Shown in pieces: positions 9,868-20,324 of a DNA stretch of 64,000 bases (its first letter is position 1; every line of letters starts with the position of its first letter). A model generated the notes under the pieces. The model saw nothing but the letters and a program-made list of their open reading frames with translations, ran no database searches and was not told the origin of the DNA. A program made the translations under genes and the position numbers. Source of the stretch: an uncultured Gammaproteobacteria bacterium (lineage in GTDB: Bacteria > Pseudomonadota > Gammaproteobacteria > Steroidobacterales > XN24); contig CAMYOC010000033.1 in assembly GCA_947259915.1 (NCBI GenBank), forward strand, positions 29,166 to 93,165, in the 5' to 3' direction.

Positions 9868-12800
9868 TCAACCGAGACCGTCGATCAGGTCTCTGGCCTC
9901 GCTCTTCTGCCCCTCGTCGCCCTCTTCCATCACTTCGTCGAGGATACTGCGGGCCCCGTCCGGATCGCCCATGTCGATATATGCCCTGGCCAGGTCGAGC
10001 TTGGTGCCAACTTCGCTCAGGGTCACATCCGGGTTCTCGATCTGGGGCATCTCGCGTGTCGCCGCCGCCGCATCGTCCTCGCGATCGCCCAACACGTCGC
10101 TGCGTGGGGCCACCCGGGTCTCTTCCTCATCACCGAAAATATCCGCAATGAGGGTATCGGCGTCGGCCGTTGCGCCGGCCATAGGCATCTCGGCCGTCTG
10201 CTCCAGATCCCGGCCGAGTGCCGCGGTGATGTCTTCCAGATCGAGGTCGCCATCCGCGGGCTCTTCAAGCGCCTCGACCTCGGCCGTGTCTTCCCCGGCT
10301 TCGATGTCGAGAGCCTTCATCATCGACGTTCCGCCCGACGAATCCTCACCATCTTCGGACAGCTGGGCCATCTCTCGGGTCACTTCATCGAGCTTGCGCG
10401 CCTCGAGTTCTTCAACGCTGTAGGCCCCTGAGACGTCGTTCGCCATGTCCTCGGCGGTCTCCAGCATCTCGGTGATGCCGGTCTCATCATCTTCGTCGAC
10501 GCTGGCTTTCTTGAGCACCTCGGTATCGCCGCTGTCGTCATCGAGGACGCCGGTATCGCTGTGCTCGAAGTCCTTTAAAACCTCGGTGTCGCTGACGCTA
10601 TCGGTAAAGCGGCTATCGTCGTCACGGACGATGATCTCCGTCATGCCGGTGCCTTCCAGATCCAGCTCATCCGGCCCGCGTGTGCTCTCCTCCAGGTCCT
10701 CCAGATTGACGTCCAGACCCAGATCCTCGATCTCCATTTCGGCCGTGGCGTCCGGCATGACCTCGCGCTCCTGGGTCGCGTCCCAGGGTGCCGGGGCCGG
10801 CATCTCGCCGGTGGCGCCGATATCAAAATCAAGCGCTTCGGCAGACTCACCTTCTGCTCCCAGATCTCCACCGCCGAAATCCAGGTCCAGATCATCGCTG
10901 CTGCCGGCCAGGTCGATATCCGGTTTGCCCTCGCCATCCTCACTGAGCGCCACATCCACCGCTGCGTGACCGCCGCCCGCTTCCTCGAACAGGCTCTGAT
11001 CCGGTGCAATCTGCCGCCCCATGATCGCGACACGGCTCCACTCGCTCGCGTCTGCGCTGCCCAGCTCCTGCAGGGTCTTGGCCTCGGTGACGAACTCGTC
11101 GCCCTTACCCCAGACGAACAGGATGTCGAGCATCTTCAAGCGCAGATCGACCCGATCCGGCTCACGACTGCTCGCCTTGCGGATGAGGTCGGCGGCCTGG
11201 TCATAAAGCCCGTAGGCCATATGGAAGTCGGCCTCGGCCAGGGGGTCTGACTGCTGTAGATTGATGCCGGTCGCCCCGGCGATGGTGTCCTCGAACGGAT
11301 ACTGATAATCAGTCCCGGTCGGCTCATCCGCCGGCACCGGCCGCGCTGCGGGTTTCGACTCGGGCGTCGGTTCTGCTTCCGGTTCGGGTTGCGTGGCGGG
11401 TGCCGCGGCCTCGGTCACATCGAAATCGAGCCCCTCGTCGGCCGCCATGCCGGCGGCCGCCATCGCTGCTTGACCCGGATGCGTCTGCTCCTCCACCAGG
11501 ATGGCCGGCGACGTCTCGACGTGGGACACGCGTTCCGGTTTAACCGGTTCGGGCGGTGCTTCCCAGGCCTCGAATGCCTCTTCGGTCTCCGCTTCCTGGC
11601 GCTTCTTCCAAACAAAGAACAAGGCCGCCAACAAGGCCGCGAACCCGGCGATCCAGACCCACATCGAGGAGAACAGACCGCCTTCCGGTGATCCGGATAC
11701 CTGCGCCGGCGGTGGCGTCACCGTCTGCGCGGGCTCGACGGCCGGCTTCTCGGCGACCGCTTCTTCGACCGTTTCTTCTGCGGCTGCCTCTTCAGCGGCC
11801 GCCTCAACGGCCGCTTCGGCTTCGGCCTCGGCAATGGCCCGGTCGACGGAGTCCGGATCGAATTCGGCCTCCAGCTCGGGCGCTACCGCCTGGCCTCCGT
11901 CGATCAATGCCAGCCGCTCCTGCAGAGCGGCGATTTCCGCATCCTTGACGCTGATCGCCTCGCGCGTTTCCTCGAGTTCGCTACGCAGGCTCTGCACGGC
12001 GTTGAGCAGCTCCTGATTCAGCGCCTGTTGCTCGGATGCCAGCGGTGCACCCTCGGCGGCTGCGGTCCCGGCATCGACCTCCGCAGGTGGCACCAATTCC
12101 AGTCGTGGCTCTTCCGACGCGGTCGTCGACGGCGCGCCGGCCGCGGCTACGGCGCCTGTGCCGCGAGACGTCGAGCTCCGCCAGCGGGTGTTTTGACGGC
12201 GCACTTCTGCAGTTGCCTCGGCGGGCGAAGTGCCGAGGATCTCATCCCGGCTGGGGACCCTGAGACGAGCGCCGGCTCGCATCCGGTTGATGTTGCCGTC
12301 AAAGGCGTCCGGATTGGCCCTGAACAAGGCCATCATCATCTGATTTGTTGAAATACCGGCGTCGGGCCTTACTTCCTGGGCGATGCCCCACAGCGTCTCG
12401 TTGCGCCGAACCGGACCATACATGCCGGGCGGGCTGACGGACGGCTGGGGCGTCGCACGGGGCGCGGGCATCGGTGCCGGCCGCTGCACCACACCGGAGG
12501 CCGCCGAATCCCGAGCGGGAACCGGTGCATCGACCGCAGGTGGCTCCGGGGTCGGCAGGAACAACGGCGGGTCCAGCAGCACCGTGTACTCGCGCAGCAG
12601 CCGGCCGCCGCTCCAACGGGCCTCGATAAGGAAAGTAACGAACGGCTCCACCACGGGCTGGTCCGAGGTGACGCGAATCATCGCGCTATCACCGCTGGTC
12701 CGCTCCACCGTGAATTCCAGATCGTCGAGGAACATGGGCCGATCTATGCCAACCCTGTCAAACTCCGCCAACGGGGCAATCTCGACCCGCAGCGTGTTGA

Positions 12801-12954
12801 GTTCGTCCGCGCCAGACAGGGACACCCGGATCTCGGCGTCGAGCTGTTCATTCAGATACGAATTGAGCTTGATATCACCCAGACCGAGTGAATTTGCACC
12901 GGTCGAAACCAGCGCAAGGGCCAGCACCCCAAGCCAACGAATTCTACGAGCCAT
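9868..12954 (-). CDS. fimV: FimV family peptidoglycan-binding/pilus assembly hub protein
   Basis: Signal peptide, LGLGDIKLNSYLNEQLDAEIRVSL N-domain, LysM-like segment (YGPVRRNETLWGIAQEVRP), one TM, acidic C-terminus with TPR-like end (TKLDLARAYIDMGDPDGARSILDEVMEEG). Start MARRIRWLG at 12954. Confidence 0.92.
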   Translation of the reverse strand: MARRIRWLGVLALALVSTGANSLGLGDIKLNSYLNEQLDAEIRVSLSGADELNTLRVEIAPLAEFDRVGIDRPMFLDDLEFTVERTSGDSAMIRVTSDQPVVEPFVTFLIEARWSGGRLLREYTVLLDPPLFLPTPEPPAVDAPVPARDSAASGVVQRPAPMPAPRATPQPSVSPPGMYGPVRRNETLWGIAQEVRPDAGISTNQMMMALFRANPDAFDGNINRMRAGARLRVPSRDEILGTSPAEATAEVRRQNTRWRSSTSRGTGAVAAAGAPSTTASEEPRLELVPPAEVDAGTAAAEGAPLASEQQALNQELLNAVQSLRSELEETREAISVKDAEIAALQERLALIDGGQAVAPELEAEFDPDSVDRAIAEAEAEAAVEAAAEEAAAEETVEEAVAEKPAVEPAQTVTPPPAQVSGSPEGGLFSSMWVWIAGFAALLAALFFVWKKRQEAETEEAFEAWEAPPEPVKPERVSHVETSPAILVEEQTHPGQAAMAAAGMAADEGLDFDVTEAAAPATQPEPEAEPTPESKPAARPVPADEPTGTDYQYPFEDTIAGATGINLQQSDPLAEADFHMAYGLYDQAADLIRKASSREPDRVDLRLKMLDILFVWGKGDEFVTEAKTLQELGSADASEWSRVAIMGRQIAPDQSLFEEAGGGHAAVDVALSEDGEGKPDIDLAGSSDDLDLDFGGGDLGAEGESAEALDFDIGATGEMPAPAPWDATQEREVMPDATAEMEIEDLGLDVNLEDLEESTRGPDELDLEGTGMTEIIVRDDDSRFTDSVSDTEVLKDFEHSDTGVLDDDSGDTEVLKKASVDEDDETGITEMLETAEDMANDVSGAYSVEELEARKLDEVTREMAQLSEDGEDSSGGTSMMKALDIEAGEDTAEVEALEEPADGDLDLEDITAALGRDLEQTAEMPMAGATADADTLIADIFGDEEETRVAPRSDVLGDREDDAAAATREMPQIENPDVTLSEVGTKLDLARAYIDMGDPDGARSILDEVMEEGDEGQKSEARDLIDGLG

Positions 12955-13070
12955 CGTCACTCCCTGTTCCTGCGTCCCCGCATCGCGGGACGGCTGCTCC
13001 GGCATCCGGTTTTGATCATGCCTTTGGATAATCTTGATAAGGCTCTTTACAAGTAGCGCCTAAATATAAC

Positions 13071-14108
13071 TTATAGAAAGTTTTTCGCAAGGAATTCAGC
13101 GATCTGGACACTGTTCAAAGCGGCCCCCTTTCTTACGTTATCGGCCACCACCCAGAGGTTGAGCCCGCGCGGGTGCGAGATGTCCTCGCGGATCCGCCCC
13201 ACGAACACCGCATCTCCGTCCGCGCCCTCCGTGACCGGCGTAGGGTAGCCGCCCGGCTCCGGCTGGTCGAGCACTTCAACGCCGGGCGCTTGTTCGAGCA
13301 GCCGCCGGGCTTCTTGCGCGGTAATTTTGTCCCGGGTCTCCATGTGTATCGCCTCGGAATGACCGAAGAAGACCGGCACCCGCACCGCGGTAGGATTTAC
13401 CTGGATTTCCGCATCGCCGAGGATTTTGCGCGTCTCCCAGACCATCTTCATCTCCTCGCGGGTATAGCCGTTCTCCTCGAAGGTATCGATCTGGGGCAAC
13501 ACGTTGAAGGCAATCTGCTTCGGCGTCGTCGGGTTCTCTACCGCCATCCCATTCAGCAGCCGCGCGGTCTGAGAGGCAAGATCCTCCACCAGCCCGCGAC
13601 CCGCGCCCGACACTGCCTGATAGGTGGCGACGTTGATCCGCTCGATACCGACCGCGCGATAGATCGGGTTGAGCGCGACGAGCATCTGAATAGTGGAGCA
13701 ATTCGGGTTGGCGATGATGTTGCGGGTGGCATAGCCGCCTATTGCCTCGGGATTGACCTCCGGGATCACCAGCGGGACATCGGCCTCATTGCGGAAACGT
13801 GAGGTATTGTCGACCACGACACATCCGGCGGCAGCAGCTTTGGGCGCGTAGATCTCTGAAACCGAGGCGCCGGCAGAAAACAGCCCGATATCCGCCTTGG
13901 AGAAATCGAAGTCGGCGACATCCTCGACCACGAGCTGACGACCGCTGCAGCGGAGCGAGCGACCGGCGGATTGCTCGCTGGCCAGCGCGTAGAGTTCTGC
14001 CAACGGGAATTTGCGCTGTTCCAGGATCGAGAGCATGGCTTCCCCGACCAGGCCGGTCGCGCCGAGTACCGCAACAGAGAACTTCTTTGACATCTGGCGT
14101 GGCTCCAT
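13071..14108 (-). CDS. asd: Aspartate-semialdehyde dehydrogenase
   Basis: VAVLGATGLVGEAMLSIL; ANPNCSTIQMLVAL active-site Cys; 345 aa. Confidence 0.95.
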   Translation of the reverse strand: MEPRQMSKKFSVAVLGATGLVGEAMLSILEQRKFPLAELYALASEQSAGRSLRCSGRQLVVEDVADFDFSKADIGLFSAGASVSEIYAPKAAAAGCVVVDNTSRFRNEADVPLVIPEVNPEAIGGYATRNIIANPNCSTIQMLVALNPIYRAVGIERINVATYQAVSGAGRGLVEDLASQTARLLNGMAVENPTTPKQIAFNVLPQIDTFEENGYTREEMKMVWETRKILGDAEIQVNPTAVRVPVFFGHSEAIHMETRDKITAQEARRLLEQAPGVEVLDQPEPGGYPTPVTEGADGDAVFVGRIREDISHPRGLNLWVVADNVRKGAALNSVQIAEFLAKNFL

Positions 14109-14130
14109 CAGCGTGATACGTCGGTGTCGT

Positions 14131-15222
14131 TCAACCGGGGATCACCGGCGTCGCGGACCGCACATCCGCATTCTGTGCCCGGTGACGCAGATAATGATCC
14201 ATCAACACCAGTGCCAGCATCGCCTCCGCAATCGGTGTGGCGCGGATACCGACGCAGGGGTCGTGGCGGCCCGTCGTCACCACGGTGACCGGCGCACCGC
14301 TGACATCGACCGAATCACAGGGCAGGCGCAGACTCGATGTGGGCTTTATGGCCATGCTGACGCGGATCGCCTGACCGGAGGAAATCCCGCCGAGCGTGCC
14401 GCCGGCATGGTTGGTGCGGAATCCTTCCGGCGTGATCTCGTCCCGGTGCTCGGTGCCCTTTTGCGCCACTGCCTGGAAACCGTCCCCGATCTCTACTGCC
14501 TTGACCGCGTTGATCCCCATCATCGCGTGGGCGATATCGGCATCCAGCTTGTCGAACACCGGCTCGCCGAGCCCCGGAGGTACGCCAGTGGCGATGACAT
14601 TGACGCGAGCGCCGATGGAGTCGCCTTCCTTGCGCAGGGCGTCCATATAGGCCTCGAGTTCGGCGACACGGGCCGGGTCGGCGCAAAAGAACGGGTTGTC
14701 GTCCACGCTCTCCAGATCGACCGGGTCCAGCGTCAGCGGTCCGAGCTGCGCCAGATAGCCACGGATCTCGATCCCGAGTTGTCGTTGCAGATAACGGCGC
14801 GCGATGGCGCCCGCGGCCACCCGCATCACCGTCTCGCGTGCCGAAGAGCGGCCACCGCCACGATAGTCACGAAAGCCGTATTTCTGCGCATAAGTATAGT
14901 CCGCGTGGCCGGGCCGGAATACGTTCCTGATCTTCTCGTAGTCGCGCGATCGCTGATCCTGGTTTTCGACCAGCAGCCCGATCGGCGCGCCGGTCGTGCG
15001 GTCCTCGAAGACACCCGACAGGATGCGCACCTGATCGGGCTCCCGGCGCTGGCTGGTATGACGGGATTTGCCGGACCGGCGTCGCTCCACGTCCCGTTGC
15101 AGATCGTCTTCGGTCAGCGGCAGACCCGGCGGACAGCCATCGACGATGCAGCCGAGGGCCGGTCCGTGGCTCTCACCAAACGAAGTCATGGTGAACAACT
15201 TGCCAAAAGTGTTACCCGACAT
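14131..15222 (-). CDS. aroC: Chorismate synthase
   Basis: [51 protein letters not shown]. Confidence 0.97.
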   Translation of the reverse strand: MSGNTFGKLFTMTSFGESHGPALGCIVDGCPPGLPLTEDDLQRDVERRRSGKSRHTSQRREPDQVRILSGVFEDRTTGAPIGLLVENQDQRSRDYEKIRNVFRPGHADYTYAQKYGFRDYRGGGRSSARETVMRVAAGAIARRYLQRQLGIEIRGYLAQLGPLTLDPVDLESVDDNPFFCADPARVAELEAYMDALRKEGDSIGARVNVIATGVPPGLGEPVFDKLDADIAHAMMGINAVKAVEIGDGFQAVAQKGTEHRDEITPEGFRTNHAGGTLGGISSGQAIRVSMAIKPTSSLRLPCDSVDVSGAPVTVVTTGRHDPCVGIRATPIAEAMLALVLMDHYLRHRAQNADVRSATPVIPG

Positions 15223-15224
15223 GG

Positions 15225-16115
15225 TCAGCCTCCCGGCAGATCATAACGATTGAGCAGAAACACGCCGCAACCACCACGCTCGAACTCCAGCCAGGTGAAG
15301 GGCAGATCCGGGAACGCCTCAAGCAGTGCGCCCTCCGCGCTACCGACCTCCACAATCAGAAGACCGCCGGGCCGAAGATGGGTGCGCGCGTCAGCCAGTA
15401 TTCTTCGCACCACATCGAGGCCGTCATCACCGGCAAGCAGACCGAGCCCCGGTTCGTGTGCGTACTCGCGGGGCAGCGACTCGTACTCGGCGCGGGCCAC
15501 ATAGGGCGGGTTACTGACAATCACGTCGTAACGTTGCCCGGCCAGACCCGCGAATACGTCGCTGGGCACTGCACGGACACGGTCGCTCACCCCATGCCGC
15601 TCGATATTCTCTCGAGCCAGCGACAGCGCCGGCTCGGAAATATCCGCGATGTCCACCGTGCACCAGGGCAGGTACTTTGCGCAGGCGATGCCGATACATC
15701 CGCCGCCCGTACAGAGATCCAGTACCCGTTCCACGCCCGCAGGCTCGATCCAGGGCGCGAATCCTTCCTCCACCAGTTCTGCAAGCGGCGAGCGGGGCAC
15801 CAGCGCGCGCTCGTCAACGATAAACGAGAGACCGGCAAACCACGCTTCGCCGGTCACGTAGGCCGCAGGACAACGCTCACTCACCCGGCGCTCGATCAGA
15901 GCCGCGATCCGTGGCCGCTCGGAGGCGGTAAGACGGGCATGATGGAATTCCGCCGGCAGCGGTAGCGGCAAATGCAGACCATGGGCGACCAGCAGCAGCG
16001 CCTCATCGACCGGATCAGCCGTGCCGTGACCATAATGCAGGCCGGCGGCGGCAAAACGACTTGCACCCCAGCGCACGAAATCGGTCACTGTTTCCAGCCC
16101 TTCGGTCTCTTCCAT
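15225..16115 (-). CDS. prmB: 50S ribosomal protein L3 glutamine methyltransferase (PrmB)
   Basis: [23 protein letters not shown] motif and VSNPPYV motif; preferred start [10 protein letters not shown] at 16115. The longer ORF to 16625 overlaps the divergent SCO1 gene. Confidence 0.9.
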   Translation of the reverse strand: MEETEGLETVTDFVRWGASRFAAAGLHYGHGTADPVDEALLLVAHGLHLPLPLPAEFHHARLTASERPRIAALIERRVSERCPAAYVTGEAWFAGLSFIVDERALVPRSPLAELVEEGFAPWIEPAGVERVLDLCTGGGCIGIACAKYLPWCTVDIADISEPALSLARENIERHGVSDRVRAVPSDVFAGLAGQRYDVIVSNPPYVARAEYESLPREYAHEPGLGLLAGDDGLDVVRRILADARTHLRPGGLLIVEVGSAEGALLEAFPDLPFTWLEFERGGCGVFLLNRYDLPGG

Positions 16116-16203
16116 TGTCCGTGTCGATAATGCCGGGCCGGGCCGGCGCACAGGGCCGCATGATACCTGACCGCACTGGCGGCGTGTGGGATAATGAACG
16201 GTT

Positions 16204-16839
16204 ATGGACAAGCCGCTCCGCATCGCCGTTTTTGCGCTCGTCGCCGTGCTGGCCGCGGTGGCCGGGATGACGCTCGCCAGATGGATCCAGGGTACGCCCG
16301 CGACCGCTGGCGCGGACACTCGTGCCCTGGTCCTGCAAGCGCCAAGAGCGCTGCCCAACTTCTTGCTGACAGACCACGAGCAGCAGCCGTTTGGGCCCGC
16401 AAGACTGCGAGGTCGGTGGACGCTGCTGTTTTTTGGCTTTACCCATTGCCCGGATGTCTGTCCGACCACGCTCAACACGCTGGCGGGCCTCGCCCAGGCC
16501 CTCGAAGACCTGCCCCCGGCCTTACAGCCATCGATCACGATGGTATCGGTGGACCCGATGCGCGACACGGCGGAGGTATTGTCCACGTACGTGCCATTCT
16601 TCAATCCGGATTTTGTCGGCGTCACCGGAGAGATGGGCGAGATCCTGACTCTGACCCGAGGGCTCGGCGTCGCCTTCGCTTACCAACCGGCAGCAAACGA
16701 AGAGGGCTATACGGTGGAACATACGGCATCGGTATTCCTGGTCGATCCACGAGGCCATCTGGCCGCGATATTCAGCACCCCGCACCGGGTGGATGATCTG
16801 GACCGGGAATACCGTCAGATAGTGAGTGAGATCGGATGA
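16204..16839 (+). CDS. SCO1/SenC family copper metallochaperone
   Basis: GFTHCPDVCPTTLNTL CxxxC motif, conserved His in VEHTASVFLVDPRG. Confidence 0.92.
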   Translation: MDKPLRIAVFALVAVLAAVAGMTLARWIQGTPATAGADTRALVLQAPRALPNFLLTDHEQQPFGPARLRGRWTLLFFGFTHCPDVCPTTLNTLAGLAQALEDLPPALQPSITMVSVDPMRDTAEVLSTYVPFFNPDFVGVTGEMGEILTLTRGLGVAFAYQPAANEEGYTVEHTASVFLVDPRGHLAAIFSTPHRVDDLDREYRQIVSEIG

Positions 16840-17318
16840 AACACCGGAATCTGTTGCCATACCGGGCTCGCGCCTTTCTTCTTGTGCTGGCGCTCTTTCT
16901 TGCCGCGTGCAGCCCCGAAACCGACGATCGAACCGCCCGCATCAAGGATCCCTGGATCCGTCTGGCCCCGCCCAATGCCGGGATGCTTGCGGGATACCTG
17001 GTGCTGGAGAACCCCGGCGCGCGGCCGCTGGAGCTGGTGGCGGTCTCGTCCCCTGATTTCGCCAGCGTGGAAGTGCATCGAACCGAAATCGTCGACGGCG
17101 TCGCGCGGATGATCGCCGAGCCGGCGCTCACGGTCCCCCCCGGCGGGCACGCGGTGTTCGAACCTGGCGGCCGGCATCTGATGCTCCACGGCCCGGCGCG
17201 ACCGTTTGACGAAGGTGAGCGTGTGGCTCTCGAGTTCCTTTTCGCCGACGGCGCGCAGCTGGCTTTCGAGGCGCCGCTGCGGCGGGGTCCGGACGGCGGT
17301 CACCACCATGATCATTGA
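16836..17318 (+). CDS. PCu(A)C family copper chaperone, probable lipoprotein
   Basis: Lipobox LFLAAC; His/Met motif (VEVHRTEIVDGVARM ... GGRHLMLHGP); His-rich C-term GGHHHDH; ATGA overlap with SCO1 gene. Confidence 0.9.
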   Translation: MKHRNLLPYRARAFLLVLALFLAACSPETDDRTARIKDPWIRLAPPNAGMLAGYLVLENPGARPLELVAVSSPDFASVEVHRTEIVDGVARMIAEPALTVPPGGHAVFEPGGRHLMLHGPARPFDEGERVALEFLFADGAQLAFEAPLRRGPDGGHHHDH

Positions 17319-17330
17319 CGGCCGCCGGCG

Positions 17331-18179
17331 GTGACAGACCGACTCTTCGTCCTGGTCCAATACCTGCTGCCGCAGCATGGGGTGTCACGTTTCGTTCATT
17401 GGGCCACGCGAGCGCGGACGCGATGGTTCAAGAATCTGCTGATCCGCGCGTTCGTGCGCGGATTCCGCGTAGACATGAGCGACGCGGCCGAACCTCAAGC
17501 CACGGCCTATCCGACATTTAATGCGTTTTTTACCCGGGCCCTCATCGCAGATGCCCGCCCGACCCCAGGATCTCCGCTAGCTATCGCTGCGCCGGTGGAC
17601 GGCACCGTGAGCCAGGCCGGGCTGGCTGCAGATGGCCGACTGTTCCAGGCCAAGGACCGGGACTATGGACTGGCCGACTTGCTCGGCGACCGCACCCTGG
17701 CGACGCATCTGAGCGGCGGCGCATTCGCCACCATCTACCTGGCGCCCTACGACTATCATCGCATCCACATGCCACTGGATGGCGAACTGCGCCGCATGAT
17801 CTACCTGCCCGGCCGGCTGTTCAGCGTCAACGCCGCCACGGTACGCAGCGTACCGCGCTTGTTTGCGCGTAATGAGCGGGTGGTGTGCTGTTTCGACACC
17901 GCGGCCGGACCGCTGGCGATGGTGCTGGTCGGGGCGTTGAATGTCGGCAGCATCGAGACCGTATGGGCAGGCGAGGTCGCGCCTGGCCGGCCGCGGCGGG
18001 GCGCGGTGGCCGACTACGCGCCCGGCGAGATCGTACTGGCCCGGGGCGAGGAGATGGGCCGCTTCAATATGGGCTCAACGGTTATCGCCGTGTTCGCGCC
18101 GGGTCGCGTGGCGTTGGCCCCGGCGTTAACCGCGGGCGCTCCGGTACGCGTGGGTCAGAGTATCGGCGACACCAGTTAG
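17331..18179 (+). CDS. psd: Phosphatidylserine decarboxylase proenzyme
   Basis: Psd motifs FNAFFTR, APYDYHRIHMPLDG, and GRFNMGSTVIAVF containing the GST self-cleavage site; GTG start. Confidence 0.93.
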   Translation: MTDRLFVLVQYLLPQHGVSRFVHWATRARTRWFKNLLIRAFVRGFRVDMSDAAEPQATAYPTFNAFFTRALIADARPTPGSPLAIAAPVDGTVSQAGLAADGRLFQAKDRDYGLADLLGDRTLATHLSGGAFATIYLAPYDYHRIHMPLDGELRRMIYLPGRLFSVNAATVRSVPRLFARNERVVCCFDTAAGPLAMVLVGALNVGSIETVWAGEVAPGRPRRGAVADYAPGEIVLARGEEMGRFNMGSTVIAVFAPGRVALAPALTAGAPVRVGQSIGDTS

Positions 18180-18219
18180 CAGACCGGCGGCCGCGCCGTG
18201 GACGCCACGCAGAGGACGG

Positions 18220-18711
18220 TCAGGTGCTGAGAGAGGCCACGTAGACGGCGGCAAGCCGCTCGAAACCGGCTGCGTCAGCTGCGTCAAAGCGCGCAGCCTC
18301 GGGGCTGTCCAGATCCAGTACGCCAAGCAAGGATCCGGCGGGATCGATCAGCGGTACCACGACCTCGGAGCGGGAATCCGCGTCGCAGGGGATATGACCG
18401 TCGAAGCGGTCTACATCCTCGACCAGCACAGTCTCGCGCCGCTCGGCCGCGGTCCCGCACACGCCGCGACCGATGGCGATGCGGACACAGGCGGGCTTGC
18501 CCTGAAACGGACCGACCACCAGCTCATCACCGTGCAGGAAATAGAAGCCCGCCCAATTGAGTCCCGGCACGGCATGGAAGATCAGCGCCGCGAGATTAGC
18601 GGCGTTAGCTACCGGGTCGTGTTCCCCTTGCAGCAGGGCCTGGGCCTGCAACGTCAGCGAACGATACAGCTCATCCTTGCTCGCATACTGTTGTTCGGCT
18701 ACGTGGAACAT
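18220..18711 (-). CDS. GAF-domain free methionine-(R)-sulfoxide reductase-like protein
   Basis: 163 aa; NWAGFYFLHGDELVVGPFQGKPACVRIAIGRGVCGTAAERRETVLVEDV and SEVVVPL match fRMsr. Confidence 0.88.
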   Translation of the reverse strand: MFHVAEQQYASKDELYRSLTLQAQALLQGEHDPVANAANLAALIFHAVPGLNWAGFYFLHGDELVVGPFQGKPACVRIAIGRGVCGTAAERRETVLVEDVDRFDGHIPCDADSRSEVVVPLIDPAGSLLGVLDLDSPEAARFDAADAAGFERLAAVYVASLST

Positions 18712-18730
18712 CGATTCTCCCGGGATCGGC

Positions 18731-19705
18731 TCAGGCGCGGCCAGCGTCGAAACTCAGCACGTCGGCGATATGGTCGCAGCCGGCAAGCCACATGACCAGC
18801 CGATCAAAGCCCAGAGCGACGCCGGCACACTCGGGCAGACCCGCATCCAGCGCCGCCAAAAAACGATGATCTACCGGCGGTAGTTTGAGGCCCGCGTCCC
18901 GGCGCCGCTGCAGGTCCCGCTCGAAGCGCCCGGCCTGCTCTGCCACATCGCGTAATTCATGGAAGCCATTGGCCAGCTCCATGCCGCCGAGGAACAACTC
19001 GAAACGCTCGGCCACCGGCGGATCACCGTCGCGGATCCGGGCCAGCGCGGCCTGGCTCGCGGGAAAATCGAAGACAAAAACCGGGATCTCCGCCGGCATC
19101 GCCGGCTCGACTACAGTGGCCAGCAATAGATCGAGCAACGCGTCACGGTCCGCGCTCAACCCGTCCGGCACTGCCACCGCGGCCTCGTCAAGACGCGCGA
19201 CGATGGCCGCCGTGCTATCCACAAACGGATCGATGCCGGCGAATTCCATGCACAGGTCTCGATAGGTGATGCGCTCGGCCGGTCGCGGCTGACGCTGACC
19301 GGCGCCGAGTACGGCCAGCAGGGACTCGACCTCGTCCATCATGCGATGGGCGTCAAGATCCCGCCGATACCATTCCACCATGGTGAATTCCGGATTGTGG
19401 CGGCGCCCCTGCTCGCCATCGCGGAACACACGGCAGACCTGATAGATATCGCCGCTGCCCGCAGCCAGCAGCCGCTTCATAAAGAACTCCGGCGACGTCT
19501 GCAGGTACATGGGCCTGCGATCCAGGCATGTCTCCAGGCTATGGATGTGGGGATCGGTGACGGCGGCGGCGGACAGGGCCGGTGTCTCCACTTCCATTAC
19601 GCCGTGATCGGCGAACCAGCCGCGCAGTCGCCCCAGCAACTTCGCCCGGAGTGCAAGGACATCGGGACCGGCCGAAGGTCGCCAGTCGTCGGATGGAGAT
19701 TTCAT
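18731..19705 (-). CDS. epmA: EF-P lysine aminoacylase (EpmA/PoxA/GenX)
   Basis: 324 aa class II LysRS-like: TPALSAAAVTDPHI, LQTSPEFFMKRLLAAG, GVALGFDRLVMWL; no anticodon-binding domain. Confidence 0.93.
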   Translation of the reverse strand: MKSPSDDWRPSAGPDVLALRAKLLGRLRGWFADHGVMEVETPALSAAAVTDPHIHSLETCLDRRPMYLQTSPEFFMKRLLAAGSGDIYQVCRVFRDGEQGRRHNPEFTMVEWYRRDLDAHRMMDEVESLLAVLGAGQRQPRPAERITYRDLCMEFAGIDPFVDSTAAIVARLDEAAVAVPDGLSADRDALLDLLLATVVEPAMPAEIPVFVFDFPASQAALARIRDGDPPVAERFELFLGGMELANGFHELRDVAEQAGRFERDLQRRRDAGLKLPPVDHRFLAALDAGLPECAGVALGFDRLVMWLAGCDHIADVLSFDAGRA

Positions 19706-19729
19706 CGCTGCCGCCGCGGCGCGGCGAGC

Positions 19730-20299
19730 TCAGTCCTTGACCCGGGAGACATACTCGCCGGAGCGGGTGTCGACGCGGATCATCTCACCCTCCTCCACGA
19801 ACAGCGGCACCCGCACCACGGCCCCGGTCTCAAGCTTGGCGGGCTTGACACCGCCCTGGGCGGTATCGCCGCGCACACCGGGGTCGGTCTCGACGATCTT
19901 CAGCTCGACAAAGTTGGGCGGGTTGACCGACAGCGGTGTGTTGTTCCACAGGGTGACCTGGCAGGTGTCCTGCTCTTTCAACCACTGACGAGCCTCACCC
20001 ACGGCCACCGCATCAGCGGCGTGCTGCTCATAGGTGTCGGGCACCATGAAGTGGTAGAACTCGCCGTCCGAATACAGGTACTGCATGTCGGTATCCATCA
20101 CGTCAGCCGCTTCCACCGAATCGCCGGACTTGAAGGTTTTGTCGACCACGCGACCGGTCTTCAGGTTGCGGATGCGGACGCGGCTGAAAGCCTGACCCTT
20201 GCCGGGCTTGACGAACTCGTTCTCGACGATCACGCAGGGATCTTTGTCGATCAGGATTTTGAGGCCGGAGCGGAACTCGTTGGTACTATACGAAGCCAT
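19730..20299 (-). CDS. efp: Elongation factor P
   Basis: [42 protein letters not shown], with PGKGQ loop containing the expected beta-lysylated Lys; start at 20299. Confidence 0.97.
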   Translation of the reverse strand: MASYSTNEFRSGLKILIDKDPCVIVENEFVKPGKGQAFSRVRIRNLKTGRVVDKTFKSGDSVEAADVMDTDMQYLYSDGEFYHFMVPDTYEQHAADAVAVGEARQWLKEQDTCQVTLWNNTPLSVNPPNFVELKIVETDPGVRGDTAQGGVKPAKLETGAVVRVPLFVEEGEMIRVDTRSGEYVSRVKD

Positions 20300-20324
20300 C
20301 TGTTCACCGAGGTATAGGTCAGCC

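Noticed and set aside
11700-11840. Repetitive Ala/Glu-coding stretch in fimV
   Set aside because: Low-complexity linker expected in FimV proteins, not a DNA repeat element.
16116-16625. N-terminal extension of prmB ORF
   Set aside because: Overlaps the divergent SCO1 gene; the conserved PrmB start is at 16115.
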